Source: Gnetum montanum
Taxonomy: Eukaryota > Streptophyta > Gnetopsida > Gnetales > Gnetaceae
Direction: 5' to 3'
Assembly (NCBI GenBank): GCA_015680685.1
Contig: MNCI01014479.1
Span: forward strand, 41,429-105,428
DNA: 64,000 nucleotides
Under the pieces are notes generated by a model that worked only from the letters and a program-made list of their open reading frames with translations, did no database searches and was not told the DNA's origin. This document shows positions 10,380 to 21,894 of the stretch, in pieces. A program made the position numbers and the translations under genes. The stretch's first letter is position 1, and every line of letters begins with the position of its first letter.

Positions 10380-11169
10380 GTACCCTTGCAGCTTTTCTTT
10401 ACTATGATTGTGATGGCAATTCATCTTGCATAGTAGGTGGTGGTCCTAATGGTAAAGTATTTTGATTGTGATTTGAAAAATCAATTGCTTGTGAATGCAT
10501 GTATGAATTTGAGTTGGTCCCTGGTGATATCAATTGGTGGTATTTCGATAGATAATACTATGGAGTTTGAATAGTTACATTTGCTAGTGAAATTGGACAT
10601 TGGACATAGTATCCATAAGGATTAGGTTACCGGTATGGATACTGTTGGCATGGTCCACAATTGAGGCTATTTCCATTGCTGATGGTACTGCTCTTGTAGT
10701 TGTGGCAAAGCTCCATTGGGATAATACATTGTTTGGAAGCGCCATCGATAGTTACCTTGAGAATACGGTAACCATTTGGACATTTTTTATTTGACAAATC
10801 TAGGATTGAGTGCATATGCTCCCATTTCTTGTAGATGTGCCATGACTGGACAACACTCCTTGGGATGTTTGTACTAAAACATAGTGCAATCTTCCTTATC
10901 TATGGATCTAGTGTCTGTGCACTTGGCCACTAAAGCAACTTTGCCTTTCCATCTAGACTCTTTCTTCTTCATCTTATCTTTGCCTTTTTGAAAGGCTTGG
11001 TCTATTTTTATGTTCATGATCTTTAATGTAGTTGCAAAATTCTCATCAATAGAATTCCACATTTTTTTTTACTTTGGTTGCAATGTCATTTACAGATTTT
11101 AGGATTGATAGAGTCTTTTTCTGGATAGCTTGATCCAAGGTTTTCTCCTCTTGTGTATCAAAAAATTGT
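10380..11169 (-). pseudogene. gag C-terminal part (C)
   Basis: Minus strand, continuing the gag interrupted by B2. From the breakpoint it reads FFDTQEEKTLDQAIQKKTL, matching A2 gag FCDDEDELPIEELVNRKTL. A later part reads HPKECCPVMAHLQEMGAYAL, the conserved gag C-terminal module. A Gln/Pro-rich tail follows, interrupted by stops. Confidence 0.75.
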
Positions 11170-12117
11170 TAATGAAGCATCAAAATGTTACATTGATGGG
11201 CCTTCATTGATGAGCCCCCATTGAGGTATCCCAGTCTACATGGTGTTGCCTCATCAATGGGGTCGCGTTGACGTAGCGTTTGTTGCATCTAGGGGGCCCC
11301 ATCAACGTAGCTCCACAATAAAGTCTATGAATATGTGCTCACTAGTGGTGTTTAGGGGAAGTCAAGTGATAGATGTAGTAAGCTCTTGTAGTTTTATCAT
11401 TTAAGAATTAGAATATTTCTCTGAGTGCTTACAGCAGGAGTTAGAAAGTGTACAGATCTTTATTTGAGCACTATTGTACCTAAACACACCAGTGTAAATG
11501 ACAATAAAAGATGAGCCTTTTGATTAAACCTTATAGCACTTAGAATAGATTAATGATTTATTTATGCAATTATTTTTTTCATTAATTATGTAATTAATTA
11601 AGCTAAATTATACTTTAAGTGATTAGTTAATTAATTAAGCTAAATAGATTAAACACATAAGTACAATTGCTTTGAGCATAAACATGTATTCACTTCGTAA
11701 TCCTAGTAGCATTATTGCTTAGTTTGCCAAGTAACATTAGCACTTGGTAATCCCAGTAATGGATACGTGGGTTTAGGACATGTACGAAAAGTGGAACTAG
11801 ATGCTTATGTTAGGACTAGTTAGACATTAGTTAATTAGTTAAATTAAATTAGTTATTAAATTATTTCATTTATCTATTTCAAGTACTAGGAACATAAAAC
11901 ATAAAATAATAGAAATCAGATACCTTGATTACACTTAATCATACCTTTGTACATCACAAGTGTAATTTGGAAGACACGAAATGACTATTAGGGTAAAGTT
12001 TACTTCCTAGGAGACTAGTGTACCAGAAGACATAAAGTCAACAAAATTTGATTGGATCGCATGTGAATACTTCATGATTCGTATGGTTGAGCATAGGAAT
12101 ATCTCAATCACTCATCA
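11170..12117 (+). repeat. 5' LTR of B2
   Basis: 948 bp from TAATGAAG (3' LTR: TGATGAAG) to CTCATCA. U3 has CATTGATGGGCC-type motifs. The TATA is decayed (TATGAATA). CAATAAAAGATGA carries the polyadenylation signal. U5 shows GGTAATCCCAGTA motifs. Confidence 0.88.
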
Positions 12118-12136
12118 CTGGAATCATTGTTAGGGA
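12118..12136 (+). other. Decayed PBS of B2
   Basis: CTGGAATCATTGTTAGGGA follows the LTR end directly and keeps the outline of the tRNA-Asp complementary site seen better in A1 and A2. Confidence 0.65.
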
Positions 12137-12274
12137 CTCTTTTTTTTTTTTGAAACATGCATTATCTAGGTTTAGTGAACATCATTAACATCATTGGACA
12201 AACCCTAAGGTTAAAATCATTCTCATAATAAATATAATCACATAAGCACACTGATATCTCATTTATATTGGAAA

Positions 12275-14530
12275 ATTTCTTCTTCTCATAGGCATGATGA
12301 TACTAAACAACTAGTCCCTCAAGAATGCAATGTGGTGTATACTCATCCAGATGAGTATGTGCCTAACTTCACATTCATCTTGCATTAAGATAAACAACTG
12401 CGATGGCAAGATATAGAAGGGAACATTGTAATGCCTACTCATTGATTTGTGCCTAGGATGTTCCTTCAAACACTTAGGAGGTTGGGCATCCAAGATCTTC
12501 AAGAAGAGTATGTTATGCATGATTATAACTACTAGGATTATCATCCCATTGAAACGCAATGTCGGAGAGATTGACACCAGGAGAAGCATCATGAGTTTAT
12601 GAAGGAGAAACAATTTACTAATCCCTTGTTCCTGCTTAATCAAAATGATAATGAGGATCCTCCCTTTGGGAGCTCTCAACATGAAGATTCTCCATCCTTT
12701 ATTATTGGTGATGGGGATGTGGCCTTGAATCTGTAGTCCACTATCAAAAATCCAGGTTCAGGTAAAAATGGTAGTCAAGGCATGGGTTTGGACAAGCATT
12801 AAGAGGATAAGAAAATTGAAAAATGTGGCTATGAAAACCAAAGAGGAGATGGCAAACACCATGATGGTGATAGTCCTCCTTCCCCTTCACCCTTTTCATC
12901 TACAGCTTTTTCTTCCTCTTCTAGTTTTGACAAATTCCACAGAAAGGACAACCATGATGGAGGTGAATAGCAAGATAAAAATGATGATTGTTAGGCCCAT
13001 CATGAATGAAGGGGTAGTAGGGGATGTCATTGACGTCATCAAAATAATGATGATAATGAGCCTTTGTTGGTAATTCAAAGAATGCTAAATATTGCATAGG
13101 CCATAAAAATTCCAGCTAAGCATGTGAAGGATAGTCGGATTAGATGACTTGATATGAATAATATTTCTAGATTTGAGGGGGTATATAAATCTGATTCATA
13201 AACAAATCTTTAAGATTTTCATGATGCATGTGCCTTACAAAATATTGAAAATGATTAGCAAAAACTAAAGTTATTTCCTAGGTCACTCATTAAGGAAGCA
13301 AAAAGTTGGTACTGGTCCTTGGAGCTAGAATCCATCCACAAGCGGAGTACAATGCTAGACCTATTTAATGATAAGTATTAGACATACTCTAGAGTGTCTA
13401 ATCTAAGAAGGTAGATCCAAGGATGGAAGCAAGAAAACCAAGAACCCTTGGACACTACCATGGACAGATACTATTCTCTCATACACTAGTGCCCTGGTCA
13501 TGGTTATTCTTAGTGGGAACAACTTTGCCATATCATAGATGAACTTAGATAAAAAACAAGAAGAAATCTTGGGGTTTATGCCCAAGAGATACTATCTGAA
13601 CTTAAAGCTCATTAGATTCAAAGGCTAATTGAGCAGGTAATAAAAGAATAAGAAAAATTGAGAAATTGAAAAAGTGAAAAAGAATACAATAGGAATCCTT
13701 CCATCAGAAAAAGGGAAGTCCAATTTTATGACAACGAGGAGGAATCACCACTTGATGAGGTGGTAAATAGAAAGACCTTGCTGATTCAAAAATCTATGTT
13801 TGAAATTTCAACTAAGGTGGATTACATGTGGGATTTGTTGGATGAAAAATTCTAGACTACTCTAAAAATCATTAAAGAATTAGAAGAGCAAAGTAGTGAT
13901 CATAACCACAAAGTAGTGATCATAATCGCAGGAGGTGGAAGGAAGCTAAACGTGCCTACCAAAGGGGTAAGGGCAAGATTGTTGTAGTAGATGATGTTGT
14001 GGAAACTGAATCAGATAATGATGGTGGATGTGACATCTACTAATATGAACATCCTAAGTGAGTTTGCCTCATCATGTCACACTTACAAGAGTCTAGGGTG
14101 TATGCTCTAAATCCATGACTAGCAAAAAAGAAAAAACTTAGAAAATTACCTTATTCTCAAGGCAATCCCAAGTAGTTCCATCAACAATAACAATATTATC
14201 CAAGTGGAACTTCATCACAACTGTACGAGCAATGTCAATAGTGGCACCAACCACAATTGTGAGGGATGCCACCACAAAAAAGTAGCAATACCCTTACAAG
14301 CAACCATATCCATATGGGTATTATGTTTAGTAACACCTGTCTCCACGTGACTCTTCTAGTCATGTTTCTCCTTTCCAACATCACTCCCACACTTCCAAAT
14401 ACTATAGCTCTCGTTCTCCACATTCCAGGAGGGATCCCACATTTTATCTTATCCTTTTCCTATTTCTACAGTTGTTCCTCCACCCTCAACATAGCTACCA
14501 CCTACTTCATTCATGTAGGTTGAACTCCCA
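12275..14530 (+). pseudogene. gag (B2)
   Basis: Capsid/nucleocapsid polyprotein. By alignment to A2 and B1 the start ATG has become ATT at 12275. Visible in order: THPDEYVPNFTFILH, LRWQDIEGNIVMP, a Ser/His-rich linker, LDMNNISRFEGVY, the retrotransposon gag domain (SWYWSLELESIHKRSTMLDL, GWKQENQEPLDTT), and the EHPK...SHLQESRVYALNP module near 14046-14120. The tail is Gln/Pro/His-rich. Many in-frame stops, mostly TAG, TAA or TGA at Gln, Trp or Arg positions of the relatives. Confidence 0.85.
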
Positions 14531-14730
14531 ACCGAGTTGCAGTAATGCAATGCTATTAGGGCCATCAATCTATAACGAATTCATCAATCAAGGGGTTTAG
14601 AATCTAATGCTTGTAAAATACCATTCTTCTGAACTAACAACCCTACTATGCCCTCACAAACTCGGCGGCTGGTCATCCTACTCCTACCTCATCCTTTGCA
14701 AACCATTTCATCGAGTCCCCTTCAAACCAA

Positions 14731-15200
14731 ATGTCATCCAAAATCCATACTATTATGCTCATCCATGCCATATTTGATTGGATGTGGGTTATCAACCTTT
14801 CCAAGAAATTAGCTGATCCTAAGAGTCCCCTTATCTATTTACAGATTGCTAGGAATGAACCATGTAAAGCACTTCTTGATTTTGGTTCTAGTGTGAACTT
14901 GATATCTCATGAGATGTATACTACCTGAAACATGCCACCTCTTAAGAAGAGCAATATCATATTAGAATTGGTAGACCAATCCATCACTATTCCATTAGCA
15001 CTGGTTGAAGACATTATGACCACTGTCTATGGGTGGTCTTACCTTACCAATTTTCTAGTAATCAAGGTTGAGAACTATGAGGGGGACCTTCTAATCATTT
15101 AGAAGGACATGGCTAAGCACTATTGATGCAATAATGGTCATCAAAGATCTTTCCCTAGAGATATCTAAAGAAAATGCATTTGGGAAGATTGAGAAGATAT
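14731..15200 (+). pseudogene. Aspartic protease (B2)
   Basis: Reads IHTIMLIHAIFDWMWV, then ACKALLDFGSSVNLIS-like sequence (ALLDFGSSVNLIS, 14863-14901), then MTTVYGWSYLTNFLVIKVE. The active-site DSG has become DFG. This frame is collinear with the B1 protease (ALLDSGSSVNVIS). Stops interrupt it after MYTT. Confidence 0.8.
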
Positions 15201-15689
15201 GAGCTCCATGCATCATGTATAATGATATAGGGTGCAATTATGTGTAAAAAATCTAGTTTGTGAAATGAGCATCTATTTTTGCATGCAAGTAGTGTGCACA
15301 TGAGGTAGATATTCAAAGGTGTCTATATGCAGTAGCCACAAAATAATAGGCCACCTAATGGCTAACCATTGATTCTAACAGTAGCACAATGTACATTGTA
15401 CCTACTGAGAGCTTGATATGCACCTATGTCGCAAGCACGGATGAACTAGAGTAAGTTCATCACCAACTCTGTGATAATGAAAACATTGATACTATTTTGG
15501 GAGAGTTGGAGAGCCCTAGAGTTGAAAACTCTACTCACTAGCCTAAAATATGCATTCTTGAAAAATGGCAAGCTAGTCATACTTAATGCCAAACTTGCTC
15601 TTAAATAGAAAGAAAAATTATTGAAAGTGGTTAACAAATGGCCAATAGCCTTTACTTGCTCATATCCTAAACTCACTAAAATTGATCCA

Positions 15690-16623
15690 CAGATATTCCA
15701 TCATCGCATATACAATGATTCGTCCATGAAGCCAAGGAGGCAACCATAGTGGCAGTTGAACCCAAATTTGAAGAAAATCATTAAAGAGGAGATTGAGTAA
15801 CTCCTTAAGGTAGGGTTCATCTATCTGATTGTAGATAGCGAGTGGATTAGTCCACTCATCATAAGGCCAAATAAAGGTGAAAAATGGTAGGTTTTTATTA
15901 ACTTCATGTTATTAAACATGGCAACATTCAAAGATCATTTTTTGTTGTCATTCATTGATCAAATGTTGGACACCATATCTAGGCATTGCTATTATAGTTT
16001 TCTAGATGGTTATAGTGGCTATAACCAAATCCAGATTGCACCAAAAGATCAAGCCAAAAAAACATTCATAAGTCCTTGGGGGACCTTTGCATATCGCAAG
16101 ATGCCTTTTGGTCTATGCAATGCTCCTACCACTTTCCAACATTTGGTCTTAAGCATCTTTTAGTAGCAAATAGGTAGTGAAGTGAAAGTCTTCATGGATG
16201 ATTTCTCCACTTATGGTGCTACCTTTTAATAAGCCATGAACCACCTTGAGCAAGTACTAAAAATATGTGTGGAAACAAATCTTTAGCTCAATTGGCAAAA
16301 GAGTCATCTCATGGTCCAAGAAGGCATTGTATTGGGGCACTAAATTTTGTAGGAAGGGATTGAGCTGGACCTTAAAAAGATAAGGATCATCCAAGGAATC
16401 ACTTTCCAACCAAAATATATGAAAGATGTTTAGTTGGACACACTACCTACTACTGACGATTTGTAAAGAATTTCTCTAAGATTGTGAAACCATTGGTTGA
16501 GCTAAAAAGAAAGATGCTTCCTTCATCTAAACCAAGGAATGTGAAAATGCATTCTAAAGCATCAAGCAGAACCTCATAGAGAATCCAATTTTATGAGCAC
16601 CTGATTGGTCTAAACCATTCCAT
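15690..16623 (+). pseudogene. Reverse transcriptase (B2)
   Basis: Copies element RNA into DNA. Motifs in order: SEWISPLIIRP near 15838, SFLDGYSGYNQIQIAP near 15990, FGLCNAPTTFQH near 16108, and FMDDFSTYGA near 16192 in place of YVDD. Stops interrupt before and after. The reading runs on to WSKPFHIMMDAFNYALGA-like sequence, where insertion D1 splits it from RNase H. Confidence 0.88.
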
Positions 16624-16683
16624 ATCATGATGGATGCATTTAACTATGCCTTGGGAGCTATGCTTATATAGTTGAATGATAAG

Positions 16684-18046
16684 TGTTAATGCATAAATTC
16701 TGGTTGCACCAACACCGAGGGAAAAACTCATTTAAGGAGATTATTACCTTGGGTGCCTTCTATATGGGTACAGAAACCTAGGAATAATCTCAGCTAGAGA
16801 GGGCTATGTGACATTCGAAAAGTAAAGCAAATTAAATTGAAAAATGAGGAATTTAAATTGAACAATAGTTCTCGAATTCCAAGACTTAATGTAGATACAA
16901 TAGTTAACTAAAAAATTAAATTTTCCCTAGTTCTACTACTGCTACTATCAATTCATGCTCGTTGATCCATCACGAACACTACGCAATCAACACTCCTTGT
17001 AGCTATTAGGAGAGGGAGAGAGAGAGAGAGAGAAGAAAAGATCATTTCTGCTGCATGAAGATGTCGCCTCTCTATCGCTACTGCCATAATTGCTACTATT
17101 GGTGAGAGAGAGAGAGAGAGGAAAAACCCTTACTATTTGTCACCTACCTACCACAGCTACTTATAACNCCTTGCTATTTGTCACCTACCTACCACAACTA
17201 CTTATAACGAGGGAGAGGAGGACTACCTACTATAGTTTGGAGAAAAGGAAACAAAATAAAGATCATTCACCATTGACTACATCGCTAACCTATTGTAGAT
17301 GTTGCCACAATGGGTTACTACTGATGTGTGGTTGATAGCTATTGGCTGCAGAAGCTACTGCACATCGTTAGGTAGATGGGAGGAGAGGAGGACTGATGTG
17401 CGTGCTATTATCATTAGGCCACTTGTTGCAGCCATCGCACCTACACTATGCTGCACACACTGCTAGTGAATATGGGAAAAAGAGAGAAGGATACCTACTG
17501 GGGTGTAAGAAAAAAAGGAAGAAAATCATTGTCTACTAGTTTCCTTGCTGGTCCCTACAATCCAATAATTTAAGATCCTTGAGATTGATACTTTTTGGTT
17601 GTGGCTTGCTTTTTTCCATCCTTATAGCTACTCCCATGCTGGTCTAAATGACCACTCCCGTAATGCTTACCATGAATGGACACGTTCCATGTCGGTTACA
17701 ACTACCATAACTACCCACTATGACCACCATCATGTCTCCACCACCTGGGCCATTACATAACTCCCATCATTATTACAATGATTATGTCCACCACCCAAGT
17801 TGTTATGTAACTCCTACCATTATTATGATGGTTACAATAGAAGTCACCTAGTGATTATTGTTTATTCACATACATTCTTTTTCAACTACTTAAAACTAGT
17901 GTTTAATAAAAAAAATATTTTGGAGAAAGCATGATGTTGAATTTAATATTTAATAATACATAGGTGAACTAGCTACATCTGAGAAAATAATTGGTATGGG
18001 TTTTAAACTCAAGAATTCTTAATTGTTATGGGATCAAACATTATGA
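16684..18046 (+). mobile_element. Unclassified GA-rich insertion D1
   Basis: It splits RT from RNase H of B2. It starts TGTTAATGCATAAATTCTGG and for about 250 bp matches the reverse complement of D2. After that come (GA)n runs (about 17010-17035 and 17101-17120) and CTACTGCYA-rich low-complexity sequence. It is flanked by a 60-bp near-identical copy of host RNase H sequence (16624-16683 and 18047-18106), far longer than a normal target duplication; weaker similarity extends further left of each. No coding domain recognised. Confidence 0.65.
17127..17207. other. Near-duplicate around a single N (probable assembly join)
   Basis: About 40 bp ending CTACTTATAAC sits on both sides of an N at 17168, with two or so mismatches. 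Probably two alleles or contig ends joined, inside D1. Confidence 0.65.
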
Positions 18047-18410
18047 ATCATGATGGATGCATCTAACTATGCCTTAGAAGCTGTGCTTACATAGTTGGAT
18101 GATAAGAAATGTTCATATTACATCCACTACACAAGTCGAAGCATTGTGGGTGCACAATTGAATTACACCACCATAGAGAAAGAATTGATGGCGGTGGTAT
18201 TTACTCTAGAGAAGTTCAGGCACTATGTGCTTGAATATAAAATATTTGTGCACATGGACCATAATGCCATCAGCTTCCTTATGAACGAGCCAATGGTAAG
18301 CCCTTGTGTCATATGATGGTTGGTGATCTTGCAAGAATTCAATCTCACAATGGTAGATCGAAAGGGGACTGAGAATGTGATCATCGATCACTTGTCTTGG
18401 TTGTAATATG
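18047..18410 (+). pseudogene. RNase H domain (B2)
   Basis: Degrades the RNA strand of the RNA/DNA hybrid. Reads MDASNYALEAVLT, DDKKCSYYIHYTSRS, NYTTIEKELMAVVF and HMDHNAISFLMN. The catalytic Asp (MDAS), Glu (EKEL) and Asp (MDHN) are visible. Stops occur at the LT/LD junction and after SPCVI. It ends HLSWL near 18402. Confidence 0.85.
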
Positions 18411-18599
18411 ATAACAAAGAGAAAGAAAGCTCATTATCTGATCTATTTCCTAATGAACTCCTCTTTACTAGTGCAATAAATGAGCACATGCCCACAAAAG
18501 AAAAATGGTATGATGGCATCCTCACTTATCTTCTCACCTAGGCAATGCCATAACATCTGGACCATAGGAAGAAATAATAATTTCTTCATCAAGCTAAGC

Positions 18600-19856
18600 A
18601 CTTCATGGAAATCAACAGACACCTTTATAAGGTGTGCAACAATGGCTTGTTTTGTTGGTGTGTACTAGATGCAAATCAATTACATGTTCTCCAAGATGTT
18701 CATGAGGGTCCTTATGGGAGCCACTATGCTGTGAGATGCACGACCAGAAAAATCCTATTAGCAAGATGCTATTGGCCCATAATCTTTAGGGATGCCCATC
18801 AATTTGTCTAATCCTTTGAGCACTATCAATAAAATGGTGGGATAACTACATGTATGGAGGATCTTCAATAGTGGATTCAACCATTGGAACCCTTTGACAT
18901 ATGGGACATAGATTTCATGAGTCCCATCACACCCATGTCCAATAGGAAGGAATATATAATTGTCATCTTTAACTATTGTACCAAATGGGTAGAGGCAATA
19001 ACCATCACCAAGTATACATCATTCATTGTTGATAGATTTGTACAACAAAATTTTGTGAACAGGTTTGGGGTGCCATGTGCATTGATTTTTGACAATGGAA
19101 CCCATTTTACATGTGCTACTTTTTGAAAACTCATGTAATTCTTTGGGGTTGAACATAAATTGACAACACCTTATTAGTCCCAAGCTAATGGTTAAGCAAA
19201 GGTGAGTAAAAGGGAGATTACAAAGATTCTAACAAGAACTATTAGCAAATATAGAAGAGACTAGAGCACGAGACTTAACGATGCCCTTTGGACCTACTGC
19301 TTAACATGGAAATTTCTTATTAGCTACTCTTCCTATGAGTTGGTGTACAAAAAACTTCCAACACTCCCAATTCAAGCTAAGATTTGTACACTCTCAACAA
19401 CCTGTGACTTGGATCTTGACCTAATTCTAGCACAAAAAGAAAGATTGATCATCCTAAATGTGCTAGATGAAAATCGATTGGTGGTCCTATCTTTGAATGA
19501 AGCACACAAAGCATTCAATAAACAATAACATTGCCTTAGAATATGGAAAGAGAAATTTAAACTAGGAGATAAGGTTCTTTATTAAAAATCCCACACATAT
19601 TCCCCAATGAACCAAATTCCAAACATTGTGGGAGAGGCCTTATATAGTTGATGAAACCTTTCCTTCTAGGGCCATGATCATATACAAACCTAAAAGCTCA
19701 AACAAAAAGCAGTTGGTCAACATCCAACAAATAAAGCCTTTCCATGAGCCAAAGTAAGCTAATGCAACAAATAACTCAATGGAAGGACAATCACACTCAA
19801 TTTTTTAGATCTCCTCCTTCCAACTCAGTCATGGGGGAGATGGCCATTCATGCTAA
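18600..19856 (+). pseudogene. Integrase (B2)
   Basis: Contains an HHCC-type region (HEGPYGSHYAVRCTTRK near 18700). The catalytic core has WDIDFMSPITP (first Asp, about 18900), LIFDNGTHFTCATF (second Asp kept, about 19085), and a decayed Glu region. A GPY/F-like module (FQTLWERPYI, near 19620) follows. It ends SHGGDGHSC TAA at 19854-19856. Several stops and small frame changes. Confidence 0.87.
19826..19843 (+). other. End-of-pol purine tract (B2)
   Basis: CAGTCATGGGGGAGATGG, identical to A1 967-984. Confidence 0.5.
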
Positions 19857-21357
19857 TCATATACATGGCTCCTTATTTTTTTTCTATTTTTTAAATACAT
19901 TTTTGTCTTTGCAAATTATTTATTTTACATCCTTTTTGATTTAAAATTTTTTCTATTTTACACCATCATTAGTCCATTTAAATTTTTCTTGAATATTTTA
20001 CACTTTCTTATATATTTTACTTTATGTTAGTGTGATTTTCTAATTTATGTTAATAAATATGCTTTGTGCCAATAGGACATAGTGGTGTTATGTCTGTTAC
20101 TAATGGTGGTTTGTGCTTAATGTTTTCTTTGCTAATGTCTGGTTTCTATTTCTAAATTCTTGTACCAATGGCTAAGACATGGTTTCTTTCTCATGGAACA
20201 GTTAGTGAGTCCACGACATCCACACATCCACAAATTCTATGGTTTTCCTTGTTTTGGACGTATGATGTCCCTTTCATAAAATAAAGTTTTAATAAATTTA
20301 TGACCTTGGTAGTTTCTAGAATTAGAAAGGATTCAAAGGTTTGCACAGGGTGTGGCTTTAAGGGGACTCAATACTCTTTGTACTCTTCTACTTGCTTGGG
20401 TACATAAGTGTCTTCATAAAATTCTTATTGTTCCATGTTAACTAATAACAAGAAGTTGGATAAAGTCTTTGCATGGTGTGGTTTTCATCCAGAAAAAAAA
20501 GAAGAAATAATAATAATAAACATGATGGGAATTCAAAAAAAACACCCCCTTAGACAAATAAATGAGCTACAAGCACTAGTTATGGAACTAGAAAGACATG
20601 TTATCCATACCTAAAGGTCCCCTCTAACTAAGGTTGTCTCTCACTTCTTGCTTCTCTTTTCTTCTCTTTATGGAATGGTGGTTGTTCTATGGCAGCACTC
20701 ATGTGTCTTAAGGGGATGGATTGGTCTTAAAGTGGTGGTACGAAGTCACTAAAAGTGGTTGGTTTTCGTCTGAACTAAGGATGGATGTTCTTAGGTCATT
20801 TAAACACAAATCCATAAGGGACTTCTTATGACCTCAATTCAAAATTCCATTCCACCTTCTCCATCATTTGTCTATGCTGCCCATAACTCACCTCACTGCC
20901 AGTGTCCATATTCTTAATTTAGTGTCTATCTAATGTACTTGAATTATTTAGTAGAATCTTCTACGTTTTGGCCCTTAACTTTCATCAATCTTTAATCACC
21001 TATGGGGCCCATAGAGTCCTTAGGTTGAGGTCATTCAAGGGAAAATAAGGCATGGTCCTACTATGGGAAGAGTCCACTTTCATATCTCTTGGTTAGGTTC
21101 ATTAAGCACATTATCCTTATGCATTCTTGTAATCAAAATATTTTGTACATCCATCTTATGCATTCAACCATGCGTTCCTTTATAAATTTTATTCAATGCA
21201 CACATTCTCCATCAAAGTTTTTAATTTTTGAGCTTGTAAAGATCCTCTTCAATGATTTCATCAAATTCTTGGCTTTTTTAGGACTTCATGGACCCTAAAT
21301 TCATTCAAAAATTCCTTGTATTTTTAAAGATATTTACATTTAAAAATTTTATTTACA
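19857..21357 (+). other. Spacer between pol and the internal promoter (B2)
   Basis: About 1.5 kb without a supportable reading frame. T-rich start, then blocks shared with B1 and A (for example CCCCTCTAACTAAGG near 20620). The uninterrupted sequence at 21225-21290 is the empty-site counterpart of the A2 insertion point in B1. Confidence 0.65.
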
Positions 21358-21451
21358 GACCTCATAAATAGGGCCTCATCGATGGAACCCATGTGCATAC
21401 AAGGCCCTCTATACATGGCTCCATCGACATAGTGCAAAAATAGTATAAATA
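21358..21451 (+). promoter_or_regulatory. Internal U3-like promoter module of B2
   Basis: GGGCCTCATCGATGGAACCC, AAGGCCCTC and TCCATCGACATAG precede TATAAATA at 21444-21451. The same CATCGATG/GGGCC motifs crowd the U3 of the B LTRs. A leader of about 440 bp, well conserved with B1 (GAATTTTTCAAATTTTTAGA), separates it from the extra ORF ATG at 21895. Confidence 0.55.
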
Positions 21452-21894
21452 TGCATGATACCCCATAGAAATTTTCACATTTTCTTACAAATGCTGAGGG
21501 AATTTTTCAAATTTTTAGATCCTAGAACCTTCAAGAGCCCATAACTTCCTAAGAATTTATCAAAATCACTCTATTCTTTGACCCTATAGCTACTGGAGGT
21601 ACACTCTTGGTCAAGGGGGCCACAAATGTGCCATTTTTTATAGAAAAATTTTCACCATTTTTTCTAACTCCCATAAAGGTTTAACTAAGAAGTCAACATT
21701 TAAACACCAAATTATAAAAGTTAAACCTTTCCAACAAGCTTCAGTGACACTTATAATAAAAACTAATTAATAAAATAATTAATCTACCATGGTCCAACCG
21801 TAGCCAAGTGTAACTATTTAATGAGATAAGATATGAAAAAAAATTTCATGTTACACATTATATCTACTAATCCATGGATGTGTTGTGATCATAG

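Noticed and set aside
12768-13078. Frames on both strands at 12768-13073 and 12896-13078
   Set aside because: Off-frame readings of the low-complexity gag linker.
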